DNA of 64,000 bases from Phil1 sp040767925 (GCA_040767925.1 JAXGNN010000003.1:310001-374000), one strand, 5' to 3'. Positions 1 to 8,789 are shown, numbered from the stretch's first letter. Numbers and translations are program-made. Notes: generated from the letters alone by a model not told the origin.

Positions 1-1090
1 CGCTCTTTTTATCGTAGTTGCCCACGCCCAGCAGCAGCACGGTCGGCCGCGTCATGGCCTCTACCGCCTTGATGGTGGAATCGGGGTTGGTGCCCTTCGA
101 GTCGTTGATGTAGGCGACGCCGTTCAGCTCGCGCACTAACTCGATCCTATGTTCCACGCCGGGGAAGTTCCTGAGCCCTTCGCAGACCCCTTCCGCCTCA
201 AGGCCCATGCACATCGCGAGCGCCGCCGCGCAGAGCGCGTTTTCGACGTTGTGGCGACCGGGGATGCGAAGCTCCCCAACGCCGATGAGCGCGGTTTCCT
301 TCCCGTCGAGCCGCCAGACCATGCGATCGCCGCGAAGGAACATGCCGTTCTCGACCTCCTCCCTCCGGGAGAAGCAGACGACCCGCGCCCGGGTGAGTCT
401 CGCCATATCGCGCACCGTCGGGTCGTCGAGGTTCAATACCGCGAAATCCTCCCCCGTCTGGTTCTCGAAGCCGCGGCATTTGGCGGCGACGTAGTTCTCC
501 ATCCGGTACTGGAAACGGTTGAGGTGGTCCTCCGCGATGTTGAGCATGCCGAACGCGTTCGCGCGGAAATCGCGGATGCTCTCGAGCTGCAGCGCGGCGG
601 TTTCCGCCACGACAAAATCCCCCGGCCGCGTCTCCCGCGCGTGCTCCGTGATGGGGATGCCGATGTTCCCCAAAACGAACGTGCGCCTGCCGCAGGCGCG
701 GAACAGCTCCCCCGTGAGCGCCGTGGTCGTGGTTTTGCCGTTGGTGCCGCTGACGCAGACGAAGCGCGCGCCGCGGTCGCAATACCGGTATCCGAGCTCG
801 ATTTCGCCGATGACCTCGATCCCCCGCGCCCGCGCCTCGTCCGCGAACGGCGCGAAGACGGGCACGACGGGGCTCAGCACCATGAGCTCCGCGCCGTCCA
901 AAACCTGCGCCGGGTCCTTGCCCAACGCATCGATATAGTCTATGCCGGAAAGCGCCTCGTATAGACCGTCTATATGAGGCTTCATATCGTTTATCACAAC
1001 CTCGTAGCCGTCGGACGCGAGCAATTTGGCCGATGAAATGCCGCTGCGCGCCATCCCGACGATCACGGCGCGCTTCCTTCCGTTTTTCAT
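1..1090 (-). CDS. murD: UDP-N-acetylmuramoylalanine--D-glutamate ligase, 3' part cut by window edge
   Basis: Cytoplasmic ligase that adds D-glutamate to UDP-MurNAc-L-Ala. The start is the ATG at 1088-1090 (MKNGRKRAVIVGMARSG), giving a Rossmann-type N-terminal domain, then the Mur ligase ATP loop GTNGKTTTT near residue 116, and further on the MurD-type segments NDSKGTNPDST and LLLGVGNYDKKS. About 363 codons are visible and the reading frame runs off the window at position 1, so the C-terminal domain is incomplete. It is the last visible gene of the minus-strand division/cell-wall cluster. A structured terminator-like element separates it from mraY, so its expression may partly depend on read-through or on its own promoter. 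Identity is clear from motif order and context. Confidence 0.95.
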   Translation of the reverse strand, partial: MKNGRKRAVIVGMARSGISSAKLLASDGYEVVINDMKPHIDGLYEALSGIDYIDALGKDPAQVLDGAELMVLSPVVPVFAPFADEARARGIEVIGEIELGYRYCDRGARFVCVSGTNGKTTTTALTGELFRACGRRTFVLGNIGIPITEHARETRPGDFVVAETAALQLESIRDFRANAFGMLNIAEDHLNRFQYRMENYVAAKCRGFENQTGEDFAVLNLDDPTVRDMARLTRARVVCFSRREEVENGMFLRGDRMVWRLDGKETALIGVGELRIPGRHNVENALCAAALAMCMGLEAEGVCEGLRNFPGVEHRIELVRELNGVAYINDSKGTNPDSTIKAVEAMTRPTVLLLGVGNYDKKS

Positions 1091-1148
1091 TGTAAATACC
1101 TCCGTTCCCGCAGGCATTATATCCGCGCGCAAAATGCGCGTCAAGCCG

Positions 1149-1287
1149 AAAAAAAGGGGCCGTATGGTGCCTGTCAAGGCGTTTGAGGCAAAAGAGCCGC
1201 GCTCTGCCTCAAACCCCTTAACCCATGGCTTATGCCGTGCCAAGCGCCAAAGAAACCACGGCTTCGCCCACGGGCACCAAACGGCCC
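1149..1287 (-). terminator. Multibranched terminator-like RNA structure between mraY and murD
   Basis: On the minus strand a 15-bp closing stem (1273-1287 with 1157-1171, one mismatch) is followed by one C and seven T residues (complement of 1149-1155). Inside lie a 10-bp hairpin (1181-1190 with 1205-1214) and a second hairpin (1234-1239 with 1257-1262), so the transcript could form a junction closed by the terminator stem. It begins five bases after the mraY stop and ends about 60 bases before murD. It may be an intrinsic terminator, an attenuator, or a small inserted repeat with inverted ends. The pairing is seen directly; the function is inferred. Confidence 0.6.
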
Positions 1288-1291
1288 AAGT

Positions 1292-2311
1292 TTATACATA
1301 TGCCAGAAGGCACAGTAAACAAAGGAATGCGGTGACGATCATATACACGGCAACAATCCGCGTTTCGGGATGCCCCTTGAGCTCAAAGTGGTGATGGAGA
1401 GGCGCCATCTTGAACACGCGCTTGCCGTGCGTGAGCTTAAAGTAGCCCACCTGGATCATCGAGGACGCCGCGGACGCCACGAAGCACGCCCCCATGATCG
1501 GGAAGAGAAGGACGGAACGGCTGAAAACGGAGAGCATCGCGAGCGCGCCGCCGAGCGCGAAAGCGCCCGTGTCCCCCATGATGATCTTCGCGGGGAACGA
1601 ATTGTACCGGAGGAAGCCGAGGCAGCCGCCCGCGACCGCAGCGGCGAAGATCGCCATCGAGTTCAGTTCCGCGCTGTACTGCGTCTGCATGGCCTGTCCC
1701 GCGTCCGCGGGCAGCTTCATGGCGGCGGACATATAGGCGTAGATGACCGCGAGCGTGACCGCGACGATCAGGCTCGTGCCGGAGGCGAGCCCGTCAAGGC
1801 CGTCCGTGAGGTTGACCGCGTTGACGATGGCGATCACGACGAACATGACGAACGGGATATAGAAGACGCCGAGGTTCCACTCCACGTCGAAGAAGGCGAG
1901 GTAAAGCTTGGGCCCGATGAAGGGGCTGTTGTACGCGTAGAGCGCGATGATGAGGGCGATCGCGAACTGCGCGATGATCTTCTGATACGCGCGAAGGCCG
2001 ACGGTGTTTTTATACTTGACCTTCAGGAAGTCGTCGAGGAAGCCCACGAGCGAAAACCCGACCGTCACGAGCAGCGCCGGGAGCACCAGCTCGGTCGCGT
2101 TGAGCGTGAACGCCAGCGTCCCCACGAGAATGCCCGCGATGAACATCATGCCGCCCATAGTGGGCGTGCCGGCCTTCGCGAGATGGGACTGAGGCCCGTC
2201 GCTGCGCTCCGTCTGGCCGAACTTCAGCCTCCTGAGCATGGGAATCGCCAGCGGTCCCAGAATCATGGTTACCGCAGCCGAAATCAACAGCGCGAATATG
2301 GCGTTTTTCAT
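1292..2311 (-). CDS. mraY: Phospho-N-acetylmuramoyl-pentapeptide transferase
   Basis: Integral membrane enzyme that moves phospho-MurNAc-pentapeptide from UDP to undecaprenyl phosphate, forming lipid I. The 339-residue product starts MKNAIFALLISAAV and has about ten hydrophobic segments. It carries the family motifs: the HLAKAGTPTMGGM loop, FLDDFLKV, the NLTDGLDGLA catalytic loop with its Asp pair, and the MAPLHHHFELKG histidine motif near the C-terminus. A longer reading frame begins upstream inside murE, but the ATG at 2309-2311 matches the family N-terminus and has a GGAG-type site before it. It follows murE by 28 bases; the murF gene usually found between them is missing. Confidence 0.97.
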   Translation of the reverse strand: MKNAIFALLISAAVTMILGPLAIPMLRRLKFGQTERSDGPQSHLAKAGTPTMGGMMFIAGILVGTLAFTLNATELVLPALLVTVGFSLVGFLDDFLKVKYKNTVGLRAYQKIIAQFAIALIIALYAYNSPFIGPKLYLAFFDVEWNLGVFYIPFVMFVVIAIVNAVNLTDGLDGLASGTSLIVAVTLAVIYAYMSAAMKLPADAGQAMQTQYSAELNSMAIFAAAVAGGCLGFLRYNSFPAKIIMGDTGAFALGGALAMLSVFSRSVLLFPIMGACFVASAASSMIQVGYFKLTHGKRVFKMAPLHHHFELKGHPETRIVAVYMIVTAFLCLLCLLAYV

Positions 2312-2339
2312 CCGTGTTCCCTCCCCGCCTCGCGAAGCT

Positions 2340-3785
2340 TCAGCGCTTCGCGGGCTCTTTGAGCAATTCGGCGACGATCTCCTTCTCGTCGAAATGACGC
2401 TTGCCGCCTCCAACCTCCTGGTAGTTCTCGTGGCCCTTGCCGGCGAGCAGCACGATATCGTCCTTTTTCGCGTGTTCGAGAGCGTACTTGATGGCGTCGT
2501 AGCGGTCCTCGATGACGACGTAGGCGCAGCCCGACTTCACCACGCCCTCCATCACGCCGTCGATGATCTTATACGGGTCCTCCGTCCTGGGGTTGTCGCT
2601 GGTGACGACGAGGAAGTCCGAATACCTGCCCGCGATTTCGCCCATGATGGGGCGCTTGGCGTGATCCCTGTCCCCGCCGCAGCCGAAGAGCGTGATGATC
2701 CTGGCCTTCGCGAAGCCGCGTATGGTCGTGAGCACGTTCTCCAGCGCGTCCGGCGCGTGCGCGTAGTCGAGCAGCACCGTGAAGTCGCGCCCGTTGGTGG
2801 GCAAAGGTTCGAGCCTGCCGGACACGCTTTGCATCCGCTCGAGGCCGTCTTTAACCTCCTCGTCCGAGAAGCCCAGGCGCTTCGCCGCCGCGGCGGCCGC
2901 GAGAGCGTTGAAAACGCTGAAGAGCCCCGGGATGCCGATGTTCAAATGCATGGCGCTCCCGTTGGCGCGCATGTCGAACTGCACGCCGCGCGGGGTGATG
3001 TCGATATCAGCGGCGGAAACGTCCGCGCTCTCCCGGATGCCGAAGGTCGTGACGGGAATCGTCAGCCCTTCCGCCATCCGCCTGAAATACGGGTCGTCCG
3101 CGTTGAGCACCGCGGCGCGGGACTGCGAAAAGAGCTTCTTTTTCGCCGCGAGGTAATTGTCGAACGTCTTGTGGTAGTCGAGATGGTCGTGGGTGAGGTT
3201 CGTGAATACCCCCACGTCGTATTCGATGCCGTGCACCCTGTGCTGGTCGAGCGAGTGGGAGGAGACCTCCATCACGGCCAGTTCCACGCCCTCGTCCCGC
3301 ATCTCGCGCATGATCCTCTGAAGATCCACGCTTTCGGGCGTGGTGCGCTCCGTTTCGATCACGCGCTCGCCGATGAGGTTCCGGATCGTGCCGATGAGGC
3401 CAACCTTCAGCCCCGCCTGCTCGGCGATGGCCTTGATCATATAGGTGGTGCTCGTCTTCCCGTTCGTGCCGGTGACGCCCACCGTCCTCATCTCCCACGC
3501 GGGGAAGCGATAGAACGCAGCCGCCATCTCGGCCATGGCGATGCGCGTGTTGGGCACGATGATCTGCGGCAGGTCGATCTCGAGCTCCCGCTCGACCATG
3601 AGCGCCGCGGCGCCCTTCCCGGCCGCCTGCTGCGCGTAGTCGTGCCCGTCCGAGAAGGTGCCCACCACGCAGCAGAACAGGTCGCCCTCCCGCACGTGCC
3701 TGGAGTTATACTCGATCCTCTTGATGTCCGCATCCCCCGTCAGGCGGATATGGGCCGTCGTTTTCGCGAGTTCCTGTAGCAGCAT
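2340..3785 (-). CDS. murE: UDP-N-acetylmuramoyl-tripeptide synthetase, meso-DAP type
   Basis: Adds the third amino acid of the peptidoglycan stem peptide to UDP-MurNAc-L-Ala-D-Glu in the cytoplasm. The 481-residue product has the three Mur ligase domains: an N-terminal uridine-binding part, the ATP loop TGTNGKTST near residue 110, and a C-terminal domain holding DNPRTEDP. In this family DNPR marks enzymes that add meso-diaminopimelate, whereas lysine-type enzymes differ there. The length is that of MurE alone, so it is not a murE-murF fusion. It starts 22 bases after the PBP stop and is followed closely by mraY. Confidence 0.96.
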   Translation of the reverse strand: MLLQELAKTTAHIRLTGDADIKRIEYNSRHVREGDLFCCVVGTFSDGHDYAQQAAGKGAAALMVERELEIDLPQIIVPNTRIAMAEMAAAFYRFPAWEMRTVGVTGTNGKTSTTYMIKAIAEQAGLKVGLIGTIRNLIGERVIETERTTPESVDLQRIMREMRDEGVELAVMEVSSHSLDQHRVHGIEYDVGVFTNLTHDHLDYHKTFDNYLAAKKKLFSQSRAAVLNADDPYFRRMAEGLTIPVTTFGIRESADVSAADIDITPRGVQFDMRANGSAMHLNIGIPGLFSVFNALAAAAAAKRLGFSDEEVKDGLERMQSVSGRLEPLPTNGRDFTVLLDYAHAPDALENVLTTIRGFAKARIITLFGCGGDRDHAKRPIMGEIAGRYSDFLVVTSDNPRTEDPYKIIDGVMEGVVKSGCAYVVIEDRYDAIKYALEHAKKDDIVLLAGKGHENYQEVGGGKRHFDEKEIVAELLKEPAKR

Positions 3786-3807
3786 CGTTCTTCTTTATCA
3801 CCTTTCG

Positions 3808-5946
3808 TCAGTTGCCGATCTTCGTGTCGGAGAATTCCACCAGCACCTCCGTGCCCGGCTCGACCTCCGCCCCCGCCTCCGGCGATTGCCGGATCGCGAC
3901 GCCCTTCTGATCGGGCGGATCGATCAATATGCTAAGCCCGCTCCCCTTGAGCGTGTCGTTCGCCTCGAGCTTGGTCATGCCCGCGACGTCCGGCACCCGC
4001 ACGAGGCTGGACCCGTCGTCCGTTTCCGTGTCGAGTTCCATCACTTCCGTGTAAAGCAGTACGTCCGAGCCCTTCATGACCTTGCTGCCCGCCGCCGGCA
4101 CCTGCGCGACGACCGTTTCGGACTCATTGCTCTGGAACGCCGCCTCGAGGCCGATATCCTGGAGCGCGCCTTTGGCCTCCCGAATGGTCATCCCCGTCAG
4201 GTCGGGCACCGTGACGCTCTCGTCGCCCCCTTCGGGGAGATAGCCCGCGTAGCGCAGCGTCTCCTCGAGCACCTGCTTGACGAACGGGGCGGCGACGGTG
4301 CTGCCGAAGATCGTGCCGACCTGCGGCTCGTCTACGAGGATCAGGCAGACGAACTCCGGATCGTCCGCCGGCGCGAAGCCGACGAACGAGGCGATGAGCT
4401 TGCCCTGGGCGATCTTCTTGGTCACCGGGTCGTACTTCTGGGCGGTCCCGGTCTTGCCGCCCACGCGGTATCCGGGGATGCCGGCGTTCTTGCCGCTGCC
4501 GTTCCTGACGACCTCCTCGCCGATCTGGCGGATCAGGGCCGAGGTTTCCTCGCTGATGACCCTGCGGACGACGACCGGCTCGTTGTCGAGGATGACCGTG
4601 CCGTCCGTGGCGGTGATCCGGTCGATGATGTACGGCTGCATCAGGAGCCCGCCGTTCACCTCGGCGCACACCGCGGAGCAGAGCTGCAGCGGCGTTACCG
4701 CGATGCTTTGGCCAAAGCCGATGCGCGCGAGCGTCGCGTCCCGGATGTATTTCTGGTTCGTCACCTTGCCGCCGCTTTCCCCGGGGATGCCGCTGTTGGT
4801 GGACGAGCCGAAGCCGAAGGAGTAAATATAGTCGTAAAACTCCTCGACGCCCATCGAAACGGCCATGTTGACGAACGCGACGTTGCAGGAGCTTTCCACG
4901 GCCTTGGTGAGCGACACGGAGCCGTGCCCGCCGCTCTTCCAGCAGCGGATCCTGTCCCCGCCGATGTAGACGTGGCCGGGGCAGTAAAAACCGGAACCGG
5001 TGGTGACCGCGTGGCTGTCGAGCGCCGCCGCGAGCGTGACCAGCTTGAACGTGGAGCCCGGCTCGTACATATCCGTGGCCACGCGGTTCTTCATGAGCGA
5101 ATTGAGAAGGTCCATGTCGTTGCGCGGCGGGTTGTTGGGGTCGTAATCGGGCTGCGTGGTGAGCGCGAGTATCCCACCGGTTTTGCAGTTCATTATTATG
5201 CCCTGAACCGCCACCGCTTTATTGACGACGAGCGCCTCGTAGCACGCCTTTTCGAGCGCTGCCTGAATGACCGCGTTTCCGGTGAGCGTCACGTCGTATC
5301 CGTCGACGGGCGCTATGATCTCCTGCACGCCGTACGCGAGCGGGTTGCCCTTGCCGTCGGTCTCGGTGACCATCTCGCCGTTCTTGCCCGCGAGATACTC
5401 GTCGAGCTTCTGCTCGATCCCCGCCTGGCCGACGCCGTCCACCGTGGTGAAGCCCAGAAGCTGGGAAAAAAGCTTCCCGTTCGTATAATACCGCTTGGTA
5501 TCGATCGCGGTGCCCACGCCTTTGCCGAGCTTGAGCGCCGCGATGGCGTCCACGGTTTCGCGCTCCACCTGGCGGGCGAGTATGATCTCCTGATGCTTCG
5601 TGTCGCTCACCTTGAGCAGCACCTTCGCGTAATCGAGGTTCAAAAGCCTCGCAAGCTCCGTCGCGACCCGTTCGCGCTCCGCGGCCTTGATGCTGTTGGG
5701 CCAGAGCACCACCTTGTAGGCGGTTCCGTTTCGCGCGAGCACCACGCCCGTCGCATCCAGTATCATTCCCCTCGCCGCGCTCAAAGTCGTATCCTTCGTC
5801 TGCTGGGATTCCGCCCTTTTCTCGAGCTCATCCCCCTGGAAAAGCTGGATGCTCGCCAGCCTTCCGATCAGGAGCAGATAGATCAGGCCCATGATCCCCA
5901 GAGAGGTGAGGATCCTTTTTTTATTCAGTACGCCGGGTGTTCCCAT
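3808..5946 (-). CDS. Class B penicillin-binding protein (FtsI/SpoVD type) with two PASTA domains
   Basis: Septal D,D-transpeptidase anchored by one membrane helix (about residues 12-32). Domains in order: N-terminal pedestal (about 50-230), transpeptidase with active-site Ser298 in STFK, SCN at 353-355 and KTGT from 498, then two PASTA repeats (about 578-634 and 650-706). The 712-residue length fits FtsI/SpoVD proteins. Only one such gene is present, whereas sporulating Bacilli carry a division copy (pbpB) and a sporulation copy (spoVD) in tandem, so the sequence alone does not say which role it has. It lies between the ftsL-like gene and murE in the division cluster. Confidence 0.93.
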   Translation of the reverse strand: MGTPGVLNKKRILTSLGIMGLIYLLLIGRLASIQLFQGDELEKRAESQQTKDTTLSAARGMILDATGVVLARNGTAYKVVLWPNSIKAAERERVATELARLLNLDYAKVLLKVSDTKHQEIILARQVERETVDAIAALKLGKGVGTAIDTKRYYTNGKLFSQLLGFTTVDGVGQAGIEQKLDEYLAGKNGEMVTETDGKGNPLAYGVQEIIAPVDGYDVTLTGNAVIQAALEKACYEALVVNKAVAVQGIIMNCKTGGILALTTQPDYDPNNPPRNDMDLLNSLMKNRVATDMYEPGSTFKLVTLAAALDSHAVTTGSGFYCPGHVYIGGDRIRCWKSGGHGSVSLTKAVESSCNVAFVNMAVSMGVEEFYDYIYSFGFGSSTNSGIPGESGGKVTNQKYIRDATLARIGFGQSIAVTPLQLCSAVCAEVNGGLLMQPYIIDRITATDGTVILDNEPVVVRRVISEETSALIRQIGEEVVRNGSGKNAGIPGYRVGGKTGTAQKYDPVTKKIAQGKLIASFVGFAPADDPEFVCLILVDEPQVGTIFGSTVAAPFVKQVLEETLRYAGYLPEGGDESVTVPDLTGMTIREAKGALQDIGLEAAFQSNESETVVAQVPAAGSKVMKGSDVLLYTEVMELDTETDDGSSLVRVPDVAGMTKLEANDTLKGSGLSILIDPPDQKGVAIRQSPEAGAEVEPGTEVLVEFSDTKIGN

Positions 5947-5967
5947 CGCTTGCCTCCCAAGCGGCGG

Positions 5968-6465
5968 TCAACCCCCGCCGCCGTACGCGCTCTCAACATC
6001 CACAATCTGATCCGCGGAGGGGTAGCCCATGCCCGCCTCCAGCGCGGTTTCCCTCGCCAGGTGAAGGTCCGTGGCCTCGTCGAGCTGCACCTCAAGCTGC
6101 GTGATGCGCCTTAGGCTCTCGTCGATCTCCGCCTGCGTCTCGTTGACGGCGGCCCACTCCGTGGTGATCGCCGCATAACGCACGATAATATATATGAGCA
6201 CCGCGGCCGCCATGAACACCGCCGCCACGCTGAAAAGCTTGGGCAAAAACCGCTGCTTGCGCTTGACGACGGGGGAAGGCTCGCGTTTGACGCGCGTGCT
6301 CGTGCCGGGATGCGTTTTTGTCTTTGTCGCGGGCCGCGGCGGGGCCTCCTGCGGCCGCCTCGCCGGCTCATACTCCGGCAGCGTCTCGGCGAGCGCGGCG
6401 CGCGAATACGAATACACCCGCGAGGGCGCGTATGCGTATTTGTTTTTGTTCGCCGCTGCCGCCAT
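5968..6465 (-). CDS. ftsL: FtsL-like septum protein
   Basis: A 165-residue bitopic membrane protein: a basic, proline-rich cytoplasmic tail of about 75 residues, one hydrophobic helix (about 77-98, VAAVFMAAAVLIYIIV), then a short extracytoplasmic segment with heptad-like hydrophobic spacing that fits a coiled coil (TEWAAVNETQAEIDESLRRI). FtsL proteins have this layout and act with DivIC/FtsB in the divisome. Sequence identity in this family is poor, so the call rests on topology and on position between rsmH and the septal PBP. The long basic N-terminal tail is larger than in many homologues. No strong ribosome binding site precedes the ATG. Confidence 0.8.
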   Translation of the reverse strand: MAAAANKNKYAYAPSRVYSYSRAALAETLPEYEPARRPQEAPPRPATKTKTHPGTSTRVKREPSPVVKRKQRFLPKLFSVAAVFMAAAVLIYIIVRYAAITTEWAAVNETQAEIDESLRRITQLEVQLDEATDLHLARETALEAGMGYPSADQIVDVESAYGGGG

Positions 6466-6497
6466 TGTTATTCTATGCCGCCTTCCGGATTTTTACC

Positions 6498-7436
6498 TTA
6501 TAACTTTTCGATCGCGCGCAGTTTCGCGCTGCGCGCGCGCGGGTTGGCCGTCACTTCACCCTCGCCCGGCGCGACGGGCTTTTTGGTCAGGATCCGCGCC
6601 GTGGGCTTTTTGCCGCAGGTGCAGATGGGCGCGTGCGGGTCGCAGGTGCAGGGGTTCTCGAACCTGCGGAACGCCTGCTTGACGATGCGGTCCTCGAGCG
6701 AGTGGAACGCGATGATTGCGAGCACACCGCCGCTTGCGAGCAGGTCATGGGCGGACGAGATCGCCTTGTCCAACCCCTGAAGCTCCCCGTTGACCTCGAT
6801 GCGGATCGCCTGGAAGGTCCGCTTCGCCGGGTGCTGCGCCTCCCGCCGCGCCGCCGCGGGCATCGCCGAACGGATGATGTCGGAGAGCCTGAGTGTATTT
6901 TCTATGGGCGCCTTCGCCCTCTCCCGCGCGATCGCCCCGGCGATCCTGCCGGCGTACCGCTCCTCGCCGTAATCCCTGATGACGCGGAAAAGCTCCTTCT
7001 CGTCATAGCCGTTTACCACGTCATATGCCGAAAGCGGCGCCGATGTGTCCATCCTCATGTCGAGCGGCGCGTCCTCCATATAGGAGAAGCCGCGTTCCGC
7101 GGCATCGAGCTGGTAGCTCGACACGCCGAGATCGAGGAGAATTCCGTCGGCTTCCGATACGCCGCATTCCGCGAGCAGCTCTTTAATATGAAAAAAGTTG
7201 CCGCGGATCGCGGTGAACTTATCTCCAAAACGCGAGAGCCGCGCGCGAGCGGCCGAGATGGCGTCCCCGTCGCGATCTATCCCAAAGAGCCTGCCACCTT
7301 CCGGCAGCCTCCCCAGCACGGCTTCGGCGTGGCCTCCGCCGCCGAGCGTCCCGTCCACGAAGACGCCGCCGCGTTCCGGCCTGAGGAACGAGAGCGCCTC
7401 GTCGACCAAAATCGGGATGTGCCTGAACTCCGTCAT
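6498..7436 (-). CDS. rsmH: 16S rRNA (cytosine1402-N4)-methyltransferase
   Basis: SAM-dependent methyltransferase acting on C1402 of 16S rRNA (MraW). The 312-residue product starts MTEFRHIPILVDE and carries the SAM loop DGTLGGGGHAEAVL, then GIDRDGDAI, LDLGVSSYQLD with the family's following DMRMD, and AFHSLEDRIVKQ near the C-terminus. Its ATG overlaps the mraZ stop (ATGA at 7433-7436), so the two are translationally coupled. A longer reading frame extends into mraZ, but the family N-terminus supports this start. Confidence 0.97.
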   Translation of the reverse strand: MTEFRHIPILVDEALSFLRPERGGVFVDGTLGGGGHAEAVLGRLPEGGRLFGIDRDGDAISAARARLSRFGDKFTAIRGNFFHIKELLAECGVSEADGILLDLGVSSYQLDAAERGFSYMEDAPLDMRMDTSAPLSAYDVVNGYDEKELFRVIRDYGEERYAGRIAGAIARERAKAPIENTLRLSDIIRSAMPAAARREAQHPAKRTFQAIRIEVNGELQGLDKAISSAHDLLASGGVLAIIAFHSLEDRIVKQAFRRFENPCTCDPHAPICTCGKKPTARILTKKPVAPGEGEVTANPRARSAKLRAIEKL

Positions 7437-7879
7437 ATGCCAAGGCCCGCAAGATGCGCGAGCACCTCGTCGTCCATGTCTTCCTCGGAATTGAGGATCG
7501 CCTGCCAGCGCTGCGTATCCCAGATTTCGATCCGGTTGCCCATGCCGATGAGCGTGACGTCCCTGTCGATGCCCGCCTGCTCGCGCAGGGAACCCGTGAT
7601 AAGGACGCGCCCCTGCTTGTCCAGTTCGCACTCGCAAGCCATCGCGAAGGTCTTGCGCAGGGCGTTCTGGGTTACAACATCGGCGAGAGCGACGCTCGTG
7701 AATTTATCGAGAAAAGCCTCCCACGTGGCCATCGACATGCCGAAGAGGCACCTGTGATCCCCCTTGCCCGCGAGGCCGCGGGTCACGATCACGGTGCTCC
7801 CCAGATCGTCGCGCCACTTGGCCGGAATAAAGAGCCGGCCCTTGGCGTCCACGGTATGCTCATAAGAGTTTATCAGCAT
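7433..7879 (-). CDS. mraZ: Transcriptional regulator MraZ
   Basis: AbrB-like DNA-binding protein that represses the division and cell-wall operon from repeats in its promoter. The 148-residue product has the two tandem family repeats, each with the DxxGR signature: HTVDAKGRLFIP and CELDKQGRVLIT. The ATG at 7877-7879 is chosen over an upstream in-frame start at 7903 because GGAGG sits seven bases before it and the product then begins like family members. It is the first gene of the minus-strand cluster, directly downstream of a promoter overlapping candidate MraZ boxes. Confidence 0.96.
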   Translation of the reverse strand: MLINSYEHTVDAKGRLFIPAKWRDDLGSTVIVTRGLAGKGDHRCLFGMSMATWEAFLDKFTSVALADVVTQNALRKTFAMACECELDKQGRVLITGSLREQAGIDRDVTLIGMGNRIEIWDTQRWQAILNSEEDMDDEVLAHLAGLGI

Positions 7880-7941
7880 CGCGTCCGCCTCCGATTTGGT
7901 CACAACGGGGATATGCTCCCCTTTCCCCGCCGTATAGCGGT

Positions 7942-7976
7942 ATTATACACCACTTCACCACACTTGTCACCACTTT
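7942..7976 (-). promoter_or_regulatory. mra operon promoter with candidate MraZ boxes
   Basis: On the minus strand -35 GTGACA (7965-7970) and -10 TATAAT (7942-7947) are 17 bp apart. Across the spacer and -35 run three copies of AAGTG(TG)GTG-type sequence (plus-strand CACCAC cores at 7948, 7956 and 7968, each followed by TT or ACTT). MraZ is known to bind short repeated GTGG-type boxes upstream of its own gene, so this fits an autorepression site. The leader before mraZ is about 55 bases. Confidence 0.8.
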
Positions 7977-8036
7977 TATGATATTTTTTGACCTATTTTT
8001 TGACATTATCTCCGTTTTTTTTCAAAAACAATGAAA

Positions 8037-8064
8037 GAAGCCTCCCGACGGATCGGAAGGCTTC
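8037..8064 (-). terminator. Intrinsic terminator after the metallophosphoesterase gene
   Basis: A 12-bp stem (8037-8048 with 8053-8064, one G-T pair) with a four-base loop lies 18 bases past the stop codon. On the minus strand it is followed by a T-rich stretch. It separates this gene group from the mra operon promoter. Confidence 0.8.
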
Positions 8065-8081
8065 CGCTCTTGTTGATGATG

Positions 8082-8789
8082 TTACGATTCGGCGATCAGT
8101 CTCGGCGCGAAGCCGATGTGGTCCGCAGAACACAGGAAGTACCGCGCTCCGTTGCGTTCCCCCTCGAAGGCGGCGGCGCACGCCTTGTCGTGCAAATGCC
8201 CGTAAACCACCGCTTCCGCGCCGTGTTCCTCGATGAGCTGCGTGAAGCCGGATGACATTCTTTTCTCATTAAACGGCGGATAATGTAACATCGTGATGAG
8301 ACGTTTTTCCCGCGCCGCCGCGCACCGTTTTGCCGCGTCGAGCGACATGGAAAAGCGGATCAGCTCGCGCTCGTAGATGCCCCTGTCCTCCTCCTCGGAG
8401 AAGTTCGCGCCGCCCGGGCAGACCCAGCCGCGCGAGCCCGCCACGACGAACGCGCCGAGCGCGAAGGCGTCGTTCTGCAGCGCGAAGCAGCCCTCGGGCA
8501 GCAGGGCGCGCACCTTGGAGATGGAGTTCCACCAGTAATCGTGATTTCCGCGAAGGATCAGCTTCGTGCCGGGCAGCGCGCCGATGAACGCGAGATCGTC
8601 CCTGACGTCGGCAAGGCGCATCGCCCAACTGATATCCCCCGGGATAAGAACGAGGTCCTCGTCCGCGACCAGATCGCGCCACGCGTCCGCGATGCGTCCG
8701 GGATGGCCGTCCCACGCGCGGCCGAACACGTCCATGGGCTTGTCGGCGTTACCGGGCAGATGCAGGTCCCCGATGCAAAATACCTTCAT
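8082..8789 (-). CDS. Calcineurin-like metallophosphoesterase
   Basis: A 235-residue cytoplasmic protein with the five metallophosphoesterase motifs in order: GDLHL near residue 7, GDISWAM near 51, GNHDYWW near 81, a later HYPP, and GHLH near 197. These bind two metal ions. The family hydrolyses phosphoesters, but the substrate cannot be told from sequence. It starts nine bases after the zinc-ribbon gene, which points to cotranscription, and it ends at a terminator. Confidence 0.85.
   Translation of the reverse strand: MKVFCIGDLHLPGNADKPMDVFGRAWDGHPGRIADAWRDLVADEDLVLIPGDISWAMRLADVRDDLAFIGALPGTKLILRGNHDYWWNSISKVRALLPEGCFALQNDAFALGAFVVAGSRGWVCPGGANFSEEEDRGIYERELIRFSMSLDAAKRCAAAREKRLITMLHYPPFNEKRMSSGFTQLIEEHGAEAVVYGHLHDKACAAAFEGERNGARYFLCSADHIGFAPRLIAES

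Noticed and set aside
2340..3785. Possible murE-murF fusion to explain the missing murF
   Set aside because: The protein has the length and single ATP-binding loop of MurE alone.
2238..6114. Long plus-strand reading frames of 513 and 818 codons opposite murE and the PBP gene
   Set aside because: They are Arg/Ala/His-rich antisense shadows produced by GC-rich codon use of the real minus-strand genes; no motifs and no ribosome binding sites.
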